This document shows positions 28,256 to 36,674 of a DNA stretch of 64,000 nucleotides, one piece after another (position 1 is the stretch's first letter; the number at the start of each line of letters is the position of its first letter). Source of the DNA: Shinella lacus (lineage in GTDB: Bacteria > Pseudomonadota > Alphaproteobacteria > Rhizobiales > Rhizobiaceae); contig NZ_WHSB02000003.1 in assembly GCF_010994755.1 (NCBI RefSeq), forward strand, positions 310,001-374,000, in the 5' to 3' direction. The notes under the pieces are model-generated. The model was given only the letters and a program-made list of their open reading frames with translations, did no database searches and was not told where the DNA came from. A program made the translations under genes and the position numbers.

Positions 28256-29377
28256 TTAGTTGCTGGGAACCGGGGCGCCCGCGTCGTCGAAGGCGTAGAA
28301 GACGAACTTGAAGTCCTTCACGTCGCCCTTGTCGTTCCAGGCGAGATCACCAACCGCCGACTTGACGGAGTTGGCGCGAAGCCACGCGATCTGGTCCTCG
28401 ACGGAGCCTTCCTTGGTGCCCTGGACGGCCGCGACGATGGTCTGCGCGCTGGCATAGCCGAAGAGCGTGTAGTTGTCGGGGGCGATGTTCGCCTTCTTCA
28501 ACGCCGCCTGCGCATCCGCCGTCGCCGGGTCTTCCAGCGGGTTGGCGGCGGAGGAGTAGTAGACGTTCTTCAGGTTCTGCGCGCCGCCGGCGGCGGTGAC
28601 GATTTCGGTCTGGGCCAGCGCATCGCCGCTGACGAACTTCACGTCGAGGCCCTGTTCGTGGATCTGGCGGATGAGGGGGCCAGCTTCCGGAATGAGGCCG
28701 CCGAAATAGACGGCGGTGGCGCCGGCGCTCTTGATCTTGGTGACCAGCGCATTGAAGTCGCGCTCGCCGCGCGTCAGGCCCTCGTAGAGCACCGGTTCGA
28801 CGCCGCGCTCTTCCAGCGTCTTCTTCAAGGCATCGACGAGGCCCTGGCCATAGGTGTCCTTGTCATGGATCAGCGCGATCTTGTCGAGCTTCAGCGTATC
28901 GAGAATGAAGGCGCCGGCGACCACAGCCTGCTGGTCGTCGCGCCCGCAGGTGCGGAACATGGTCTCGAAGCCGCGATCGGTGACGATCGGGTTGGTCGAG
29001 GACGGCGTGACCGTCAGGATGCCGTTGTCGTTGTAGATCTCCGAGGCCGGGATCGTGCTCGACGAGCAGAAATGGCCGACGACGGCCTGCACCTTGTCCT
29101 GGTCGACGAAGCGGTTGGCGACGGCGACGGCCTGTTTCGGCTCGCAGGCATCGTCGCCCTTCACGAGCTCGATCTGCTTGCCGTCAATGCCGCCGGAGGC
29201 GTTCACTTCGTTCACATAGGCCGAGACGCCTGTCCAGACCTGCTCGCCGAAGGTGGCGTTGGCGCCGGTCATCGGGCCGGCGACGCCGATCTTGATGGTG
29301 TCGGCGGCGAGTGCCGGAACGAGAAACAGCGAAGATGCAATCGCGGTGGCCGCGAAGAATGTCGAGAAACGAGTCAT
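28256..29377 (-). CDS. livK: Branched-chain amino acid-type ABC transporter, binding protein LivK
   Basis: The 373-residue protein has a Sec signal peptide (FFAATAIASSLFLVPALAAD, with cleavage near ALA-AD). The mature start DTIKIGVAGPMTGANATFGE is characteristic of Leu/Ile/Val-type periplasmic binding proteins, as are EIYNDNGILTVTPSSTNP and KIALIHDKDTYGQGLVDALK. It is the first gene of livKHMGF and is divergent from the hyuA operon across a 290-base region. Joint regulation with hyuA is likely, and the cargo may be the HyuAB substrate rather than a branched-chain amino acid. Confidence 0.9.
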   Translation of the reverse strand: MTRFSTFFAATAIASSLFLVPALAADTIKIGVAGPMTGANATFGEQVWTGVSAYVNEVNASGGIDGKQIELVKGDDACEPKQAVAVANRFVDQDKVQAVVGHFCSSSTIPASEIYNDNGILTVTPSSTNPIVTDRGFETMFRTCGRDDQQAVVAGAFILDTLKLDKIALIHDKDTYGQGLVDALKKTLEERGVEPVLYEGLTRGERDFNALVTKIKSAGATAVYFGGLIPEAGPLIRQIHEQGLDVKFVSGDALAQTEIVTAAGGAQNLKNVYYSSAANPLEDPATADAQAALKKANIAPDNYTLFGYASAQTIVAAVQGTKEGSVEDQIAWLRANSVKSAVGDLAWNDKGDVKDFKFVFYAFDDAGAPVPSN

Positions 29378-29503
29378 GAAAGGCTTCCCTCTGGTTAAGC
29401 CGTTGATCTTCCTTGATGCGACGCGCGTTCAATCGGCGTTCTGGTTCTTTTCCGCCCGCCGCCGGCTCTTCCGGCCGGGTTGGTGGCAAACGGTCTCTGT
29501 CGT

Positions 29504-29530
29504 GATTGCGACGCTTCCCCTGTCGCAATC
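29504..29530. promoter_or_regulatory. Perfect inverted repeat in the livK-hyuA intergenic region
   Basis: GATTGCGAC (29504-29512) and GTCGCAATC (29522-29530) are exact inverted copies around a 9-base spacer. It lies about 130 bases upstream of livK and 16 bases before the hyuA -35 element. It could be a regulator site for either gene or a hairpin in a long livK leader. Confidence 0.4.
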
Positions 29531-29545
29531 CGTCGGTATTTCAAG

Positions 29546-29574
29546 TTGACACATGTATGATAAGTGATATATCC
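29546..29574 (+). promoter_or_regulatory. hyuA promoter with overlapping GntR-type operator
   Basis: TTGACA (29546-29551) is followed 16 bases later by TATATC (29568-29573), a plausible sigma-70 promoter. The segment 29552-29574 (CATGTATGATA, A, GTGATA, then TATCC) matches the site before gntR at 39124-39146 in 20 of 23 positions. It overlaps the spacer and -10, a repressor-type position. Confidence 0.6.
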
Positions 29575-29669
29575 AAAATCCGTCAAGCAGAAATCTTGCA
29601 TCGCTGCGCCAGCCGTGGAAACTGGTGCTCAAAGGTCCAAGCGACAGGGAATCGAGTGTGGGGAACGAC

Positions 29670-31754
29670 ATGGTGAACAACGCACCGCGGAACTGCCGCG
29701 TCGGGGTGGATATCGGCGGCACCTTCACGGACATCGCCCTCGATGTGGATGGCGCGCTCCATTCGACGAAGGTGCTGACCGACTACACCGCACCGGAGCG
29801 GGCGATCCTCAAGGGCGTCGCCGCCGTCGCCGAACTCGCCGGCATCGCGCTCTCGGAAATCGGCCTGCTGATCCACGGCACGACGCTCGCCACCAATGCG
29901 CTGATCGAGCGGCGCGGCGCCAAGACCGCCTTCGTCACCTCCGAGGGTTTTCGCGACACGCTGGAAATGCGCACGGAAAACCGCTTCGAGCAGTACGATC
30001 TCAACATCACCCTGCCGCCGGCACTGATCGCCCGAGCCGACCGCTTTACCGTGCGCGAACGCATGAACGCCGCCGGCAAGGTGCTGCTGGCGCTGGACGA
30101 GGCTTCCGTCGAGGCCGTCGTCTCGGCCATCGCGGCAGGCGGCTATGAAAGCGTCGCCATCGGCTTCATCCACGCTTACGCCAACGGCGCGCATGAGGCC
30201 GCCGTGCGCGACGCCCTCGTGAAGCGCCTGCCACATGTCTCCGTGTCGATCTCGTCGGAAGTCTCGCCGCAGATGCGCGAATTCGAGCGCTTCAACACGG
30301 TCTGCGCCAATGCCTATGTGAAGCCCGCGATCAAATCCTATCTCGACCGTCTCGTCGTCTCGCTGAAGCAGATCGGCGTCGGATGTCCGGTCTTCATGAT
30401 CCATTCCGGCGGCGGCATCGTCTCGGTGGAAAGCGCCTCGGAGTTTCCGGTGCGCCTCGTCGAATCCGGTCCCGCGGGCGGCGCGATCTTCGCCGCCGAT
30501 ATCGCCCGGCGCCACGGCCTCGACACGGTGCTCTCCTTCGACATGGGCGGCACGACGGCCAAGATCTGCCTGATCGAGAACCAGGTGCCGAAGACCGCCA
30601 AGACCTTCGAGGTCGCCCGCACCTATCGCTTCCGCAAGGGCTCCGGCATGCCGATCTCCATTCCTGTGGTCGAGATGGTGGAAATCGGTGCCGGCGGCGG
30701 CTCCATCGCCGGCGTCGATGCCATGCGTCAGATCCGCGTCGGCCCGCATTCCGCCGCCTCCGAGCCCGGTCCGGCCTGTTACCAGCGCGGCGGCAAGAAC
30801 CCGACCGTCACCGATGCGGACCTCATTCTCGGCAAGCTCGACCCCGACAACTTTGCCGGTGGCGCCATTCCGCTCTCCGTCGCGGCGAGCCGTCAGGCGA
30901 TGGCGGACGATATCGGCGCGGTGATCGGCCTCGATCCGGATGGCGCCGCCTACGGCACCTGCGAGATGGTGGACGAGAACATGGCCAATGCCGGCCGCGT
31001 CCACACGGTCGAAAACGGCAAGAACATCGCCGATTTCACCATGATCACCTTCGGCGGCGCTGGCCCGCTGCATGCCGCAAGGCTTTGCGAGAAGATGGGC
31101 ATCTCCACCTTCCTCGTGCCGGCCGGTGCCGGTGTCGGTTCGGCCATCGGCTTCCTGCGCGCGCCCTTCGGCTATGAATCGGTGCGCAGCGCCGTCTTCA
31201 ATCTCTCCGATTTCGATTTTACCGCGGCCAATCATCTGCTGGACAGCATGAAGGCCGAGGCGACCGGCTTCGTGGAAGGCGGGCTGGATGCCGGCGCACC
31301 GGTGATCGAACGCACGCTCTTCATGCGGTATGCGGGGCAGGGCTGGGATATTCCCGTGGCGCTCGCCGCCGATCGGTTCGATGCTCAGAGCGCGGAAAAG
31401 CTCGTGGACCTGTTCGAAGCCGATTATGCCCGCTTCTTCGGCCGCGCCATCGAGGGGCTGGACATCGAGATCGTCAGCTGGTCCGTGAAGGCCAGTTCGC
31501 CGCTGCCGCCGGTGGAACGGGTTGCCGCTGTCGATGAGGGCAGCGTCGTCACGTCGGCAAAGACCCGCCGTCTCTTCGAAGCCGCGCAAGGCGCCTTCCT
31601 TGATGCCGGCATTCATGAGCGTGATGACCTGAAGCCCGGCGATGTCGTGAAAGGTCCCGCCATCGTCGTGGAGCGCGAGACCTCCACCATGCTCACCGCC
31701 GCCTTCAAGGCCGTCGTCCAGAACGACGGGTGCCTGCTCGTTACCCGGCTGTAA
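29670..31754 (+). CDS. hyuA: Hydantoinase/oxoprolinase family protein, subunit A
   Basis: The 694-residue protein has the HyuA hallmark GVDIGGTFTDIALDVDGALH (ATP phosphate-binding loop of the ASKHA fold), then IHGTTLATNALIERRGAKTA and SGPAGGAIFAADIARRHGLD with FDMGGTTAKICLI. These proteins form the ATP-using half of hydantoinases, N-methylhydantoinases, 5-oxoprolinases and related carboxylases. ATG 29670 is chosen after GGGGAACGAC. It is the first gene of a six-gene operon, directly followed by hyuB. The actual substrate (hydantoin, oxoproline, lactam or ketone) cannot be read from the sequence. Confidence 0.88.
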   Translation: MVNNAPRNCRVGVDIGGTFTDIALDVDGALHSTKVLTDYTAPERAILKGVAAVAELAGIALSEIGLLIHGTTLATNALIERRGAKTAFVTSEGFRDTLEMRTENRFEQYDLNITLPPALIARADRFTVRERMNAAGKVLLALDEASVEAVVSAIAAGGYESVAIGFIHAYANGAHEAAVRDALVKRLPHVSVSISSEVSPQMREFERFNTVCANAYVKPAIKSYLDRLVVSLKQIGVGCPVFMIHSGGGIVSVESASEFPVRLVESGPAGGAIFAADIARRHGLDTVLSFDMGGTTAKICLIENQVPKTAKTFEVARTYRFRKGSGMPISIPVVEMVEIGAGGGSIAGVDAMRQIRVGPHSAASEPGPACYQRGGKNPTVTDADLILGKLDPDNFAGGAIPLSVAASRQAMADDIGAVIGLDPDGAAYGTCEMVDENMANAGRVHTVENGKNIADFTMITFGGAGPLHAARLCEKMGISTFLVPAGAGVGSAIGFLRAPFGYESVRSAVFNLSDFDFTAANHLLDSMKAEATGFVEGGLDAGAPVIERTLFMRYAGQGWDIPVALAADRFDAQSAEKLVDLFEADYARFFGRAIEGLDIEIVSWSVKASSPLPPVERVAAVDEGSVVTSAKTRRLFEAAQGAFLDAGIHERDDLKPGDVVKGPAIVVERETSTMLTAAFKAVVQNDGCLLVTRL

Positions 31755-31765
31755 GGAACGAACCG

Positions 31766-33439
31766 ATGAACCAGTCCCCCGAAAATCGATCTCTGATCGA
31801 TATCCATATGCAGGTCATGTGGAACCGCCTGATCTCCGTCGTGGAGGAACAGGCCCAAACGCTGATCCGCACCGCGTTTTCCACCTCCGTGCGCGAGGCG
31901 GGCGACCTCTCCGCCGGGGTGTTCGACCTCGAAGGCCGCATGCTGGCGCAGGCCGTCACCGGCACGCCGGGCCATGTCAACGCCATGGCCGAATCCGTCG
32001 CCCATTTCATCCGCGATATCGGTCCGGAAAACATCTTTGAAGGCGACGTCTACATCACCAACGATCCGTGGAAGGGCACCGGCCACCTGCACGACATCAC
32101 GGTCGTCACGCCGTCCTTCCATCATGGCAAGCTGGTCGGCTATTTCGCCTCCACCGCCCATGTGGTCGATATCGGCGGTCGCGGCTTCGGGCCGGATGCG
32201 CGCGAAGTCTATGAAGAGGGCCTCTTCATCCCGATCATGAAGTTCGTCGAGCGCGGCGAACTGAACCGCACGCTCATCCACATCGTGCGCAACAATGTGC
32301 GGGAGAACGACAAGGTGGTCGGCGACTTTCATGCGCTCGCCGCCTGCAACGAGACCGGCCACCGTCGCCTCATCGACATGCTGACGGAATTCAATCTCGA
32401 AGACCTGTCGATGATCGGCGGCTTCATCCTGAAGCACAGCCGCGAGGCAACGTTGGAGCGGCTGAAGAACCTGCCGCATGGCAGCTGGTCCTACAGCCTC
32501 GATCTCGACGGTTATGGCGAGCCGGTGCATCTGGCTGCCAAGCTCACCATCGGCCCGGAGGGCGTGCTGGTCGATTTCGACGGCACGTCGGGCATGAGCA
32601 AGTTCGGCATTAACGTGCCGCTCGTCTATGCCAAGGCCTACGCCTGCTACGGCATCAAATGCGTGGTCGCGCCGGAAATTCCGAACAATGCCGCCTCGCT
32701 CGCGCCCTTCGATGTCGCGGCGCCCGAAGGCTGCATCCTCAATGCCAAGCGCCCTGCGCCCGTCGCCGTGCGCCACGTGCTCGGCCATTTCGTGCCGGAT
32801 CTCGTGCTCGGCGCGCTGCACCAGGCGCTGCCCGGCCAGGTGCCGGCGGAGGGTGCCAGCGCGCTCTGGAACCTGCATATGAGTGTGCGACCCCTTTCCG
32901 ACCAGATCGGCGGCAAGGGCGCGGAAATCCTGATGTTCAATTCCGGCGGTTCCGGCGCGCGTGCCTCGCTGGACGGGCTGAACGCCACCGCCTTCCCGAG
33001 CGGCGTGCACACCATGCCGATTGAGGCGACGGAGAATGTCGGCCCGGTCATCGTCTGGCGCAAGGAACTGCGCGAAGGCTCCGGCGGGGCTGGCGCCCAG
33101 CGCGGCGGTCTCGGCCAGATGATCGAGATCGAAGCGGCCGAAGGGTTTTCGTTCCGCTTCTCCGCCATGTTCGACCGCTTGAACCACCCGGCCCGCGGCC
33201 GTGACGGTGGCCTCGACGGCGCGCCCGGCGGCGTGGCGCTCGATGACGGCACGGCGCTGAAGGGCAAGGGCCTGCAATTCGTGCCGGAAGGTCGGCGCCT
33301 CGTGCTCTCGCTGCCCGGCGGCGGAGGTTATGGCGATCCGGCCGCGCGTCCGGCAGAGGTCGTCGCCCATGACGTCAGGCATGGTTACATCACAGAGGAG
33401 CAGGCCGCGCTTTACGGCAAGGCGGGAGGCAAGGCATGA
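31766..33439 (+). CDS. hyuB: Hydantoinase/oxoprolinase family protein, subunit B
   Basis: The 557-residue HyuB protein begins MNQSPENRSLIDIHMQVMWN. It shows the family segments AFSTSVREAGDLSAGVFD, YITNDPWKGTGHLHDI and the C-terminal GGGGYGDPAARP. It completes a HyuA-HyuB enzyme that opens a cyclic amide using ATP, or a relative of it. It starts 11 bases after hyuA and its stop overlaps the aminotransferase start as ATGA. Confidence 0.88.
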   Translation: MNQSPENRSLIDIHMQVMWNRLISVVEEQAQTLIRTAFSTSVREAGDLSAGVFDLEGRMLAQAVTGTPGHVNAMAESVAHFIRDIGPENIFEGDVYITNDPWKGTGHLHDITVVTPSFHHGKLVGYFASTAHVVDIGGRGFGPDAREVYEEGLFIPIMKFVERGELNRTLIHIVRNNVRENDKVVGDFHALAACNETGHRRLIDMLTEFNLEDLSMIGGFILKHSREATLERLKNLPHGSWSYSLDLDGYGEPVHLAAKLTIGPEGVLVDFDGTSGMSKFGINVPLVYAKAYACYGIKCVVAPEIPNNAASLAPFDVAAPEGCILNAKRPAPVAVRHVLGHFVPDLVLGALHQALPGQVPAEGASALWNLHMSVRPLSDQIGGKGAEILMFNSGGSGARASLDGLNATAFPSGVHTMPIEATENVGPVIVWRKELREGSGGAGAQRGGLGQMIEIEAAEGFSFRFSAMFDRLNHPARGRDGGLDGAPGGVALDDGTALKGKGLQFVPEGRRLVLSLPGGGGYGDPAARPAEVVAHDVRHGYITEEQAALYGKAGGKA

Positions 33440-34647
33440 ACATGATCGCGTTTGAAAGTCTTCGGGCATCCACCATCAAATCCTCGCCCTCAATGGCTGT
33501 TTCCATGGCGGCGAAGGCCATGCGGGCGAAGGGTGAGCAGGTGATCGACCTGTCGCTCGGTGAGCCGGATTTCGACACGCCCGCCCATATCGTGGACGCC
33601 GCGGTGGATGCGATGAAGCGCGGCATCACCCGCTACACCGCGCCCGATGGCCTGCCGGAGCTGCGTGAGGCGATCGTCCGCAAATTCAAGCGGGAGAACG
33701 GTCTCGACTATGCCATGGACGAGATTTCCATCGGCAACGGTGCCAAGCAGATTCTGTTCAATGCCTTCCTCGGCACGCTGGAGCCCGGCGACGAGGTGGT
33801 CGTGCCGGCGCCCTACTGGGTCTCCTACACGGACATCGTCATCTTACATGGCGGCGTGCCTGTCATCGTGCCCTGCGGCGTCGAGCAGGCCTTCAAGATC
33901 ACGCCCGAACGGCTGGAAGCGGCGATCACGCCGAAGACGCGCTGGTTCCTGTTCAATTCGCCTTCCAACCCGACAGGGGCGATCTACACCGCCGCCGAGC
34001 TGAAGGCGCTGGGCGAGGTTCTGGCCCGCCATCCCCGCGTCGCCATCATGTCGGACGAGATCTACGAACACATCGTCTGTGCCGACGTGCCCTTCACCTC
34101 CTTCGCCAATGCCTGCCCGGAGCTTCGCGACCGCACGCTGCTTATCAACGGCGTCTCCAAGGCCTATGCCATGACCGGCTGGCGGCTGGGTTATGCGGCG
34201 GGGCCGAAGGCGCTGACGAAGGTGCTGAACAAGATGCAGTCGCAGAGCACGACCTGCCCATCGTCGATCACGCAGGTTGCCGCCGCCGCGGCGCTGAACG
34301 GCCCGCAGGATTTCGTCACGACGGCTGTCGCGGAATACAAGGCGCGCGGCGAGCTGGTGACACGCGGCTTCCGCGCCATTCCGGGGCTTGAGGTGCGCGC
34401 GCCGGAAGGCGCCTTCTACCTCTTCCCGAAATGCGCCGTCCATATCGGCAAGACCGCACCGGATGGCACCGTGATCGAGAACGACACGGCGCTTGCCGCC
34501 TACCTGCTGACGGAAGGCAAGGTCGCGACCGTGCCGGGCGCCGCCTTCGGCGTCGAGCCCTATATCCGCCTGTCCTTCGCCACATCGCGCGACAATCTCA
34601 CGCTGGCCATCGCGCGCATCGCCGATGCCTTGGCTCGGCTTCGCTAA
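33436..34647 (+). CDS. Aspartate-type aminotransferase (class I)
   Basis: The 403-residue PLP enzyme resembles rhizobial aspartate aminotransferases: SLGEPDFDTPAHIVDAAVDA, SPSNPTGAIYT, the Lys of NGVSKAYAMTGWRLGY, and a C-terminal Arg region RLSFATSRDNL. Within this operon it may transaminate an amino acid released by HyuAB rather than serve central metabolism. It is coupled to hyuB by ATGA overlap and followed after 11 bases by the dehydrogenase-like gene. Confidence 0.87.
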   Translation: MNMIAFESLRASTIKSSPSMAVSMAAKAMRAKGEQVIDLSLGEPDFDTPAHIVDAAVDAMKRGITRYTAPDGLPELREAIVRKFKRENGLDYAMDEISIGNGAKQILFNAFLGTLEPGDEVVVPAPYWVSYTDIVILHGGVPVIVPCGVEQAFKITPERLEAAITPKTRWFLFNSPSNPTGAIYTAAELKALGEVLARHPRVAIMSDEIYEHIVCADVPFTSFANACPELRDRTLLINGVSKAYAMTGWRLGYAAGPKALTKVLNKMQSQSTTCPSSITQVAAAAALNGPQDFVTTAVAEYKARGELVTRGFRAIPGLEVRAPEGAFYLFPKCAVHIGKTAPDGTVIENDTALAAYLLTEGKVATVPGAAFGVEPYIRLSFATSRDNLTLAIARIADALARLR

Positions 34648-34658
34648 CGAGGAACCCC

Positions 34659-35465
34659 ATGTCCCATTTCCAGAGAGTTTTATTGACGGGGGCGGCCGGC
34701 AGCGTCGGCACGGCGCTTCGCCAGTCCGGCACGCGGCTCGGCACGATCGTCCGGCTTTCCGACCGCAAACCTTGTGAAAACGTCGCCTCGCATGAGGAGG
34801 ATTTCCCGCTGGAGCTTGCCGATTTCGATGCGGTTTCGGAAGCGGTGAAAGGCTGCGACGCCATCGTGCATCTCGGCGGGCAGCCGCTCGAAGGGGCATG
34901 GAAGACCATCCTCGATTCCAACATTTCCGGCGGCTACCACATCTACGAGGCCGCGCGCCGCCACGGCGTCAAGCGCATCGTCTATGCCAGTTCCGTGCAC
35001 GCCATCGGCTATTACGAGCGAACGGAGACGATCGACGGCAGCGTGCCGACGCGGCCGGATAGCCTCTACGGCGTCTCGAAGACCTTCGTGGAAAACCTCG
35101 GGCGTTACTATTTCGACAAGTTCGGCATCGAGACGGTCTCGCTCCGCATCGGCTCCTGCTTTCCGGAGCCGACCGATCGCCGCCACCTCATCACTTGGCT
35201 CTCCTATCGCGATTGCCGCCAGCTCGTCGAAAAGAGCCTGTCGGCGCCGCGCGTCGGCTTCATGGTCGCCTATGGCATGTCGAACAATTCGCAGGCCTTC
35301 TGGGACAATCGCACCGCCGCCGTGCTCGGCTACAAGCCGCAAGACAGCGCCGACGACTATGCCGACAAGGTTTTCGCCAAGACCGAGCAGGGCGACCCGA
35401 ACGACCCGGCCGTGCGCTACCAGGGCGGCAGTTTCACGGCTGCCGGTCATTTCGAGGACGAGTGA
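34659..35465 (+). CDS. NAD-dependent epimerase/dehydratase family, uronate dehydrogenase-like
   Basis: The 268-residue extended SDR protein has the nucleotide loop TGAAGSVG (residues 10-17), the catalytic pair Tyr137-x3-Lys141 (LYGVSK), and RIGSCFPEPTDRRHLITWLS. Length and sequence style closely follow Agrobacterium uronate dehydrogenase, which oxidises galacturonate or glucuronate to the aldarolactone. The SSNH motif remembered for that enzyme is SSVH here (Val113), and residues after HLGG also differ, so the substrate is probably not a uronate. ATG 34659 follows a GAGGAA ribosome site. Confidence 0.82.
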   Translation: MSHFQRVLLTGAAGSVGTALRQSGTRLGTIVRLSDRKPCENVASHEEDFPLELADFDAVSEAVKGCDAIVHLGGQPLEGAWKTILDSNISGGYHIYEAARRHGVKRIVYASSVHAIGYYERTETIDGSVPTRPDSLYGVSKTFVENLGRYYFDKFGIETVSLRIGSCFPEPTDRRHLITWLSYRDCRQLVEKSLSAPRVGFMVAYGMSNNSQAFWDNRTAAVLGYKPQDSADDYADKVFAKTEQGDPNDPAVRYQGGSFTAAGHFEDE

Positions 35466-36658
35466 TGCAGGCTTCGAAGACATCATATGACGTCGTGATC
35501 GTCGGTGGAGCCGTGGTCGGCAGCGCCACGGCCTATTTCCTCGCCACCAATCCCGATTTTACGGGTTCCGTGCTGGTGATCGAGAAGGACTGGACCTACC
35601 AGCGCTCGGCCACGGCACTCTCCTCCAGCTCCATCCGCCACCAGTTTTCCAACGCGATCAACGTCAAGGTCTCGCAGTTCGGCACGGAATTCATCCGCAA
35701 TTTCGAGGAGAACGTCGCGGTCGACGACGACACGCCGGAAATCGGCTTTCACGAGAACGGCTATCTCTTCCTCGCCGGCGACGAGCGCGGCGCGGATGTG
35801 CTTCGCCGCAACCATGAAACGCAGGTCGCCTGCGGCGCCGAGGTTTCGCTGCTCGCTCCCGAGGGGCTCGGCCGGCGGTTTCCCTGGCTGAACGTCGAGG
35901 GGCTGACGCTGGGCAGCACCGGCGAGCGCGGCGAGGGCTGGTTCGACAGCGTCGGTCTCCTCCAGGGCTTCCGCAAGAAGGCCCGGTCGCTCGGCGTCGA
36001 ATATATCGAGGACGAAGTTGTCGCGGTGAACCGCGAGGGCGATCGCGTGGTCTCGGTAACGACGAAGGGCGGGCAGACGATCGCCTGCGGCACGATGGTC
36101 AACACCTCGGGCACCAACGGCAAGAAGATGGCCCGCATGGCCGGCCTCGACATCCCGGTCGAGCCACGCCGGCGGTCGCTGTTCGTCGTGGATTGCCGCA
36201 CCCCGCTCGAAGGCTCGGTCGGCCTCACCATCGACCCGACCGGCGTGTTCTTCCGCCCAGAGGGGAAATTCTACCTGATGGGCACCTATCCGAAACACGA
36301 TCCGGAGGTCGATCCGAACGATTTCGAGGTGATGCACCACGAATTCGAGGATGAGATCTGGGAGACGCTCGCCCATCGCGTGCCGGCCTTCGAGGCGATC
36401 AAGGTCGTGAACAGTTGGGCGGGGCATTACGATTATTGCACGCTCGATCACAATGTCATCCTCGGCCCGCATGGCGAGTTGAAGAACTTCCTCTTCGCCA
36501 ACGGCTTTTCCGGCCATGGCCTGCAACAGTCGCCGGCCATGGGGCGGGGGCTTTCGGAACTGATCACCTATGGCGGCTTCCGCACGCTCGACCTTTCGCC
36601 CTTCGGCTACGCGCGTGTGGCCGCGAACCGCCCCTTCCTTGAAGATGCCGTGATCTGA
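35465..36658 (+). CDS. FAD-dependent oxidoreductase (DAO/DadA-like)
   Basis: The 397-residue protein has an N-terminal FAD Rossmann motif (DVVIVGGAVVGSATAYFLA, with E at the end of strand two in VIEKDW) and the DAO-family C-terminus (WAGHYDYCTLDHNVILGPHG, then NGFSGHGLQQSPAMGRGLSE). Relatives oxidise D-amino acids, sarcosine, glycine or other secondary amines. It starts by a TGATG overlap with the previous gene. It may remove nitrogen from an N-substituted amino acid formed by HyuAB. Confidence 0.85.
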   Translation: MQASKTSYDVVIVGGAVVGSATAYFLATNPDFTGSVLVIEKDWTYQRSATALSSSSIRHQFSNAINVKVSQFGTEFIRNFEENVAVDDDTPEIGFHENGYLFLAGDERGADVLRRNHETQVACGAEVSLLAPEGLGRRFPWLNVEGLTLGSTGERGEGWFDSVGLLQGFRKKARSLGVEYIEDEVVAVNREGDRVVSVTTKGGQTIACGTMVNTSGTNGKKMARMAGLDIPVEPRRRSLFVVDCRTPLEGSVGLTIDPTGVFFRPEGKFYLMGTYPKHDPEVDPNDFEVMHHEFEDEIWETLAHRVPAFEAIKVVNSWAGHYDYCTLDHNVILGPHGELKNFLFANGFSGHGLQQSPAMGRGLSELITYGGFRTLDLSPFGYARVAANRPFLEDAVI

Positions 36659-36674
36659 CGGCCGGGAGACAGAC

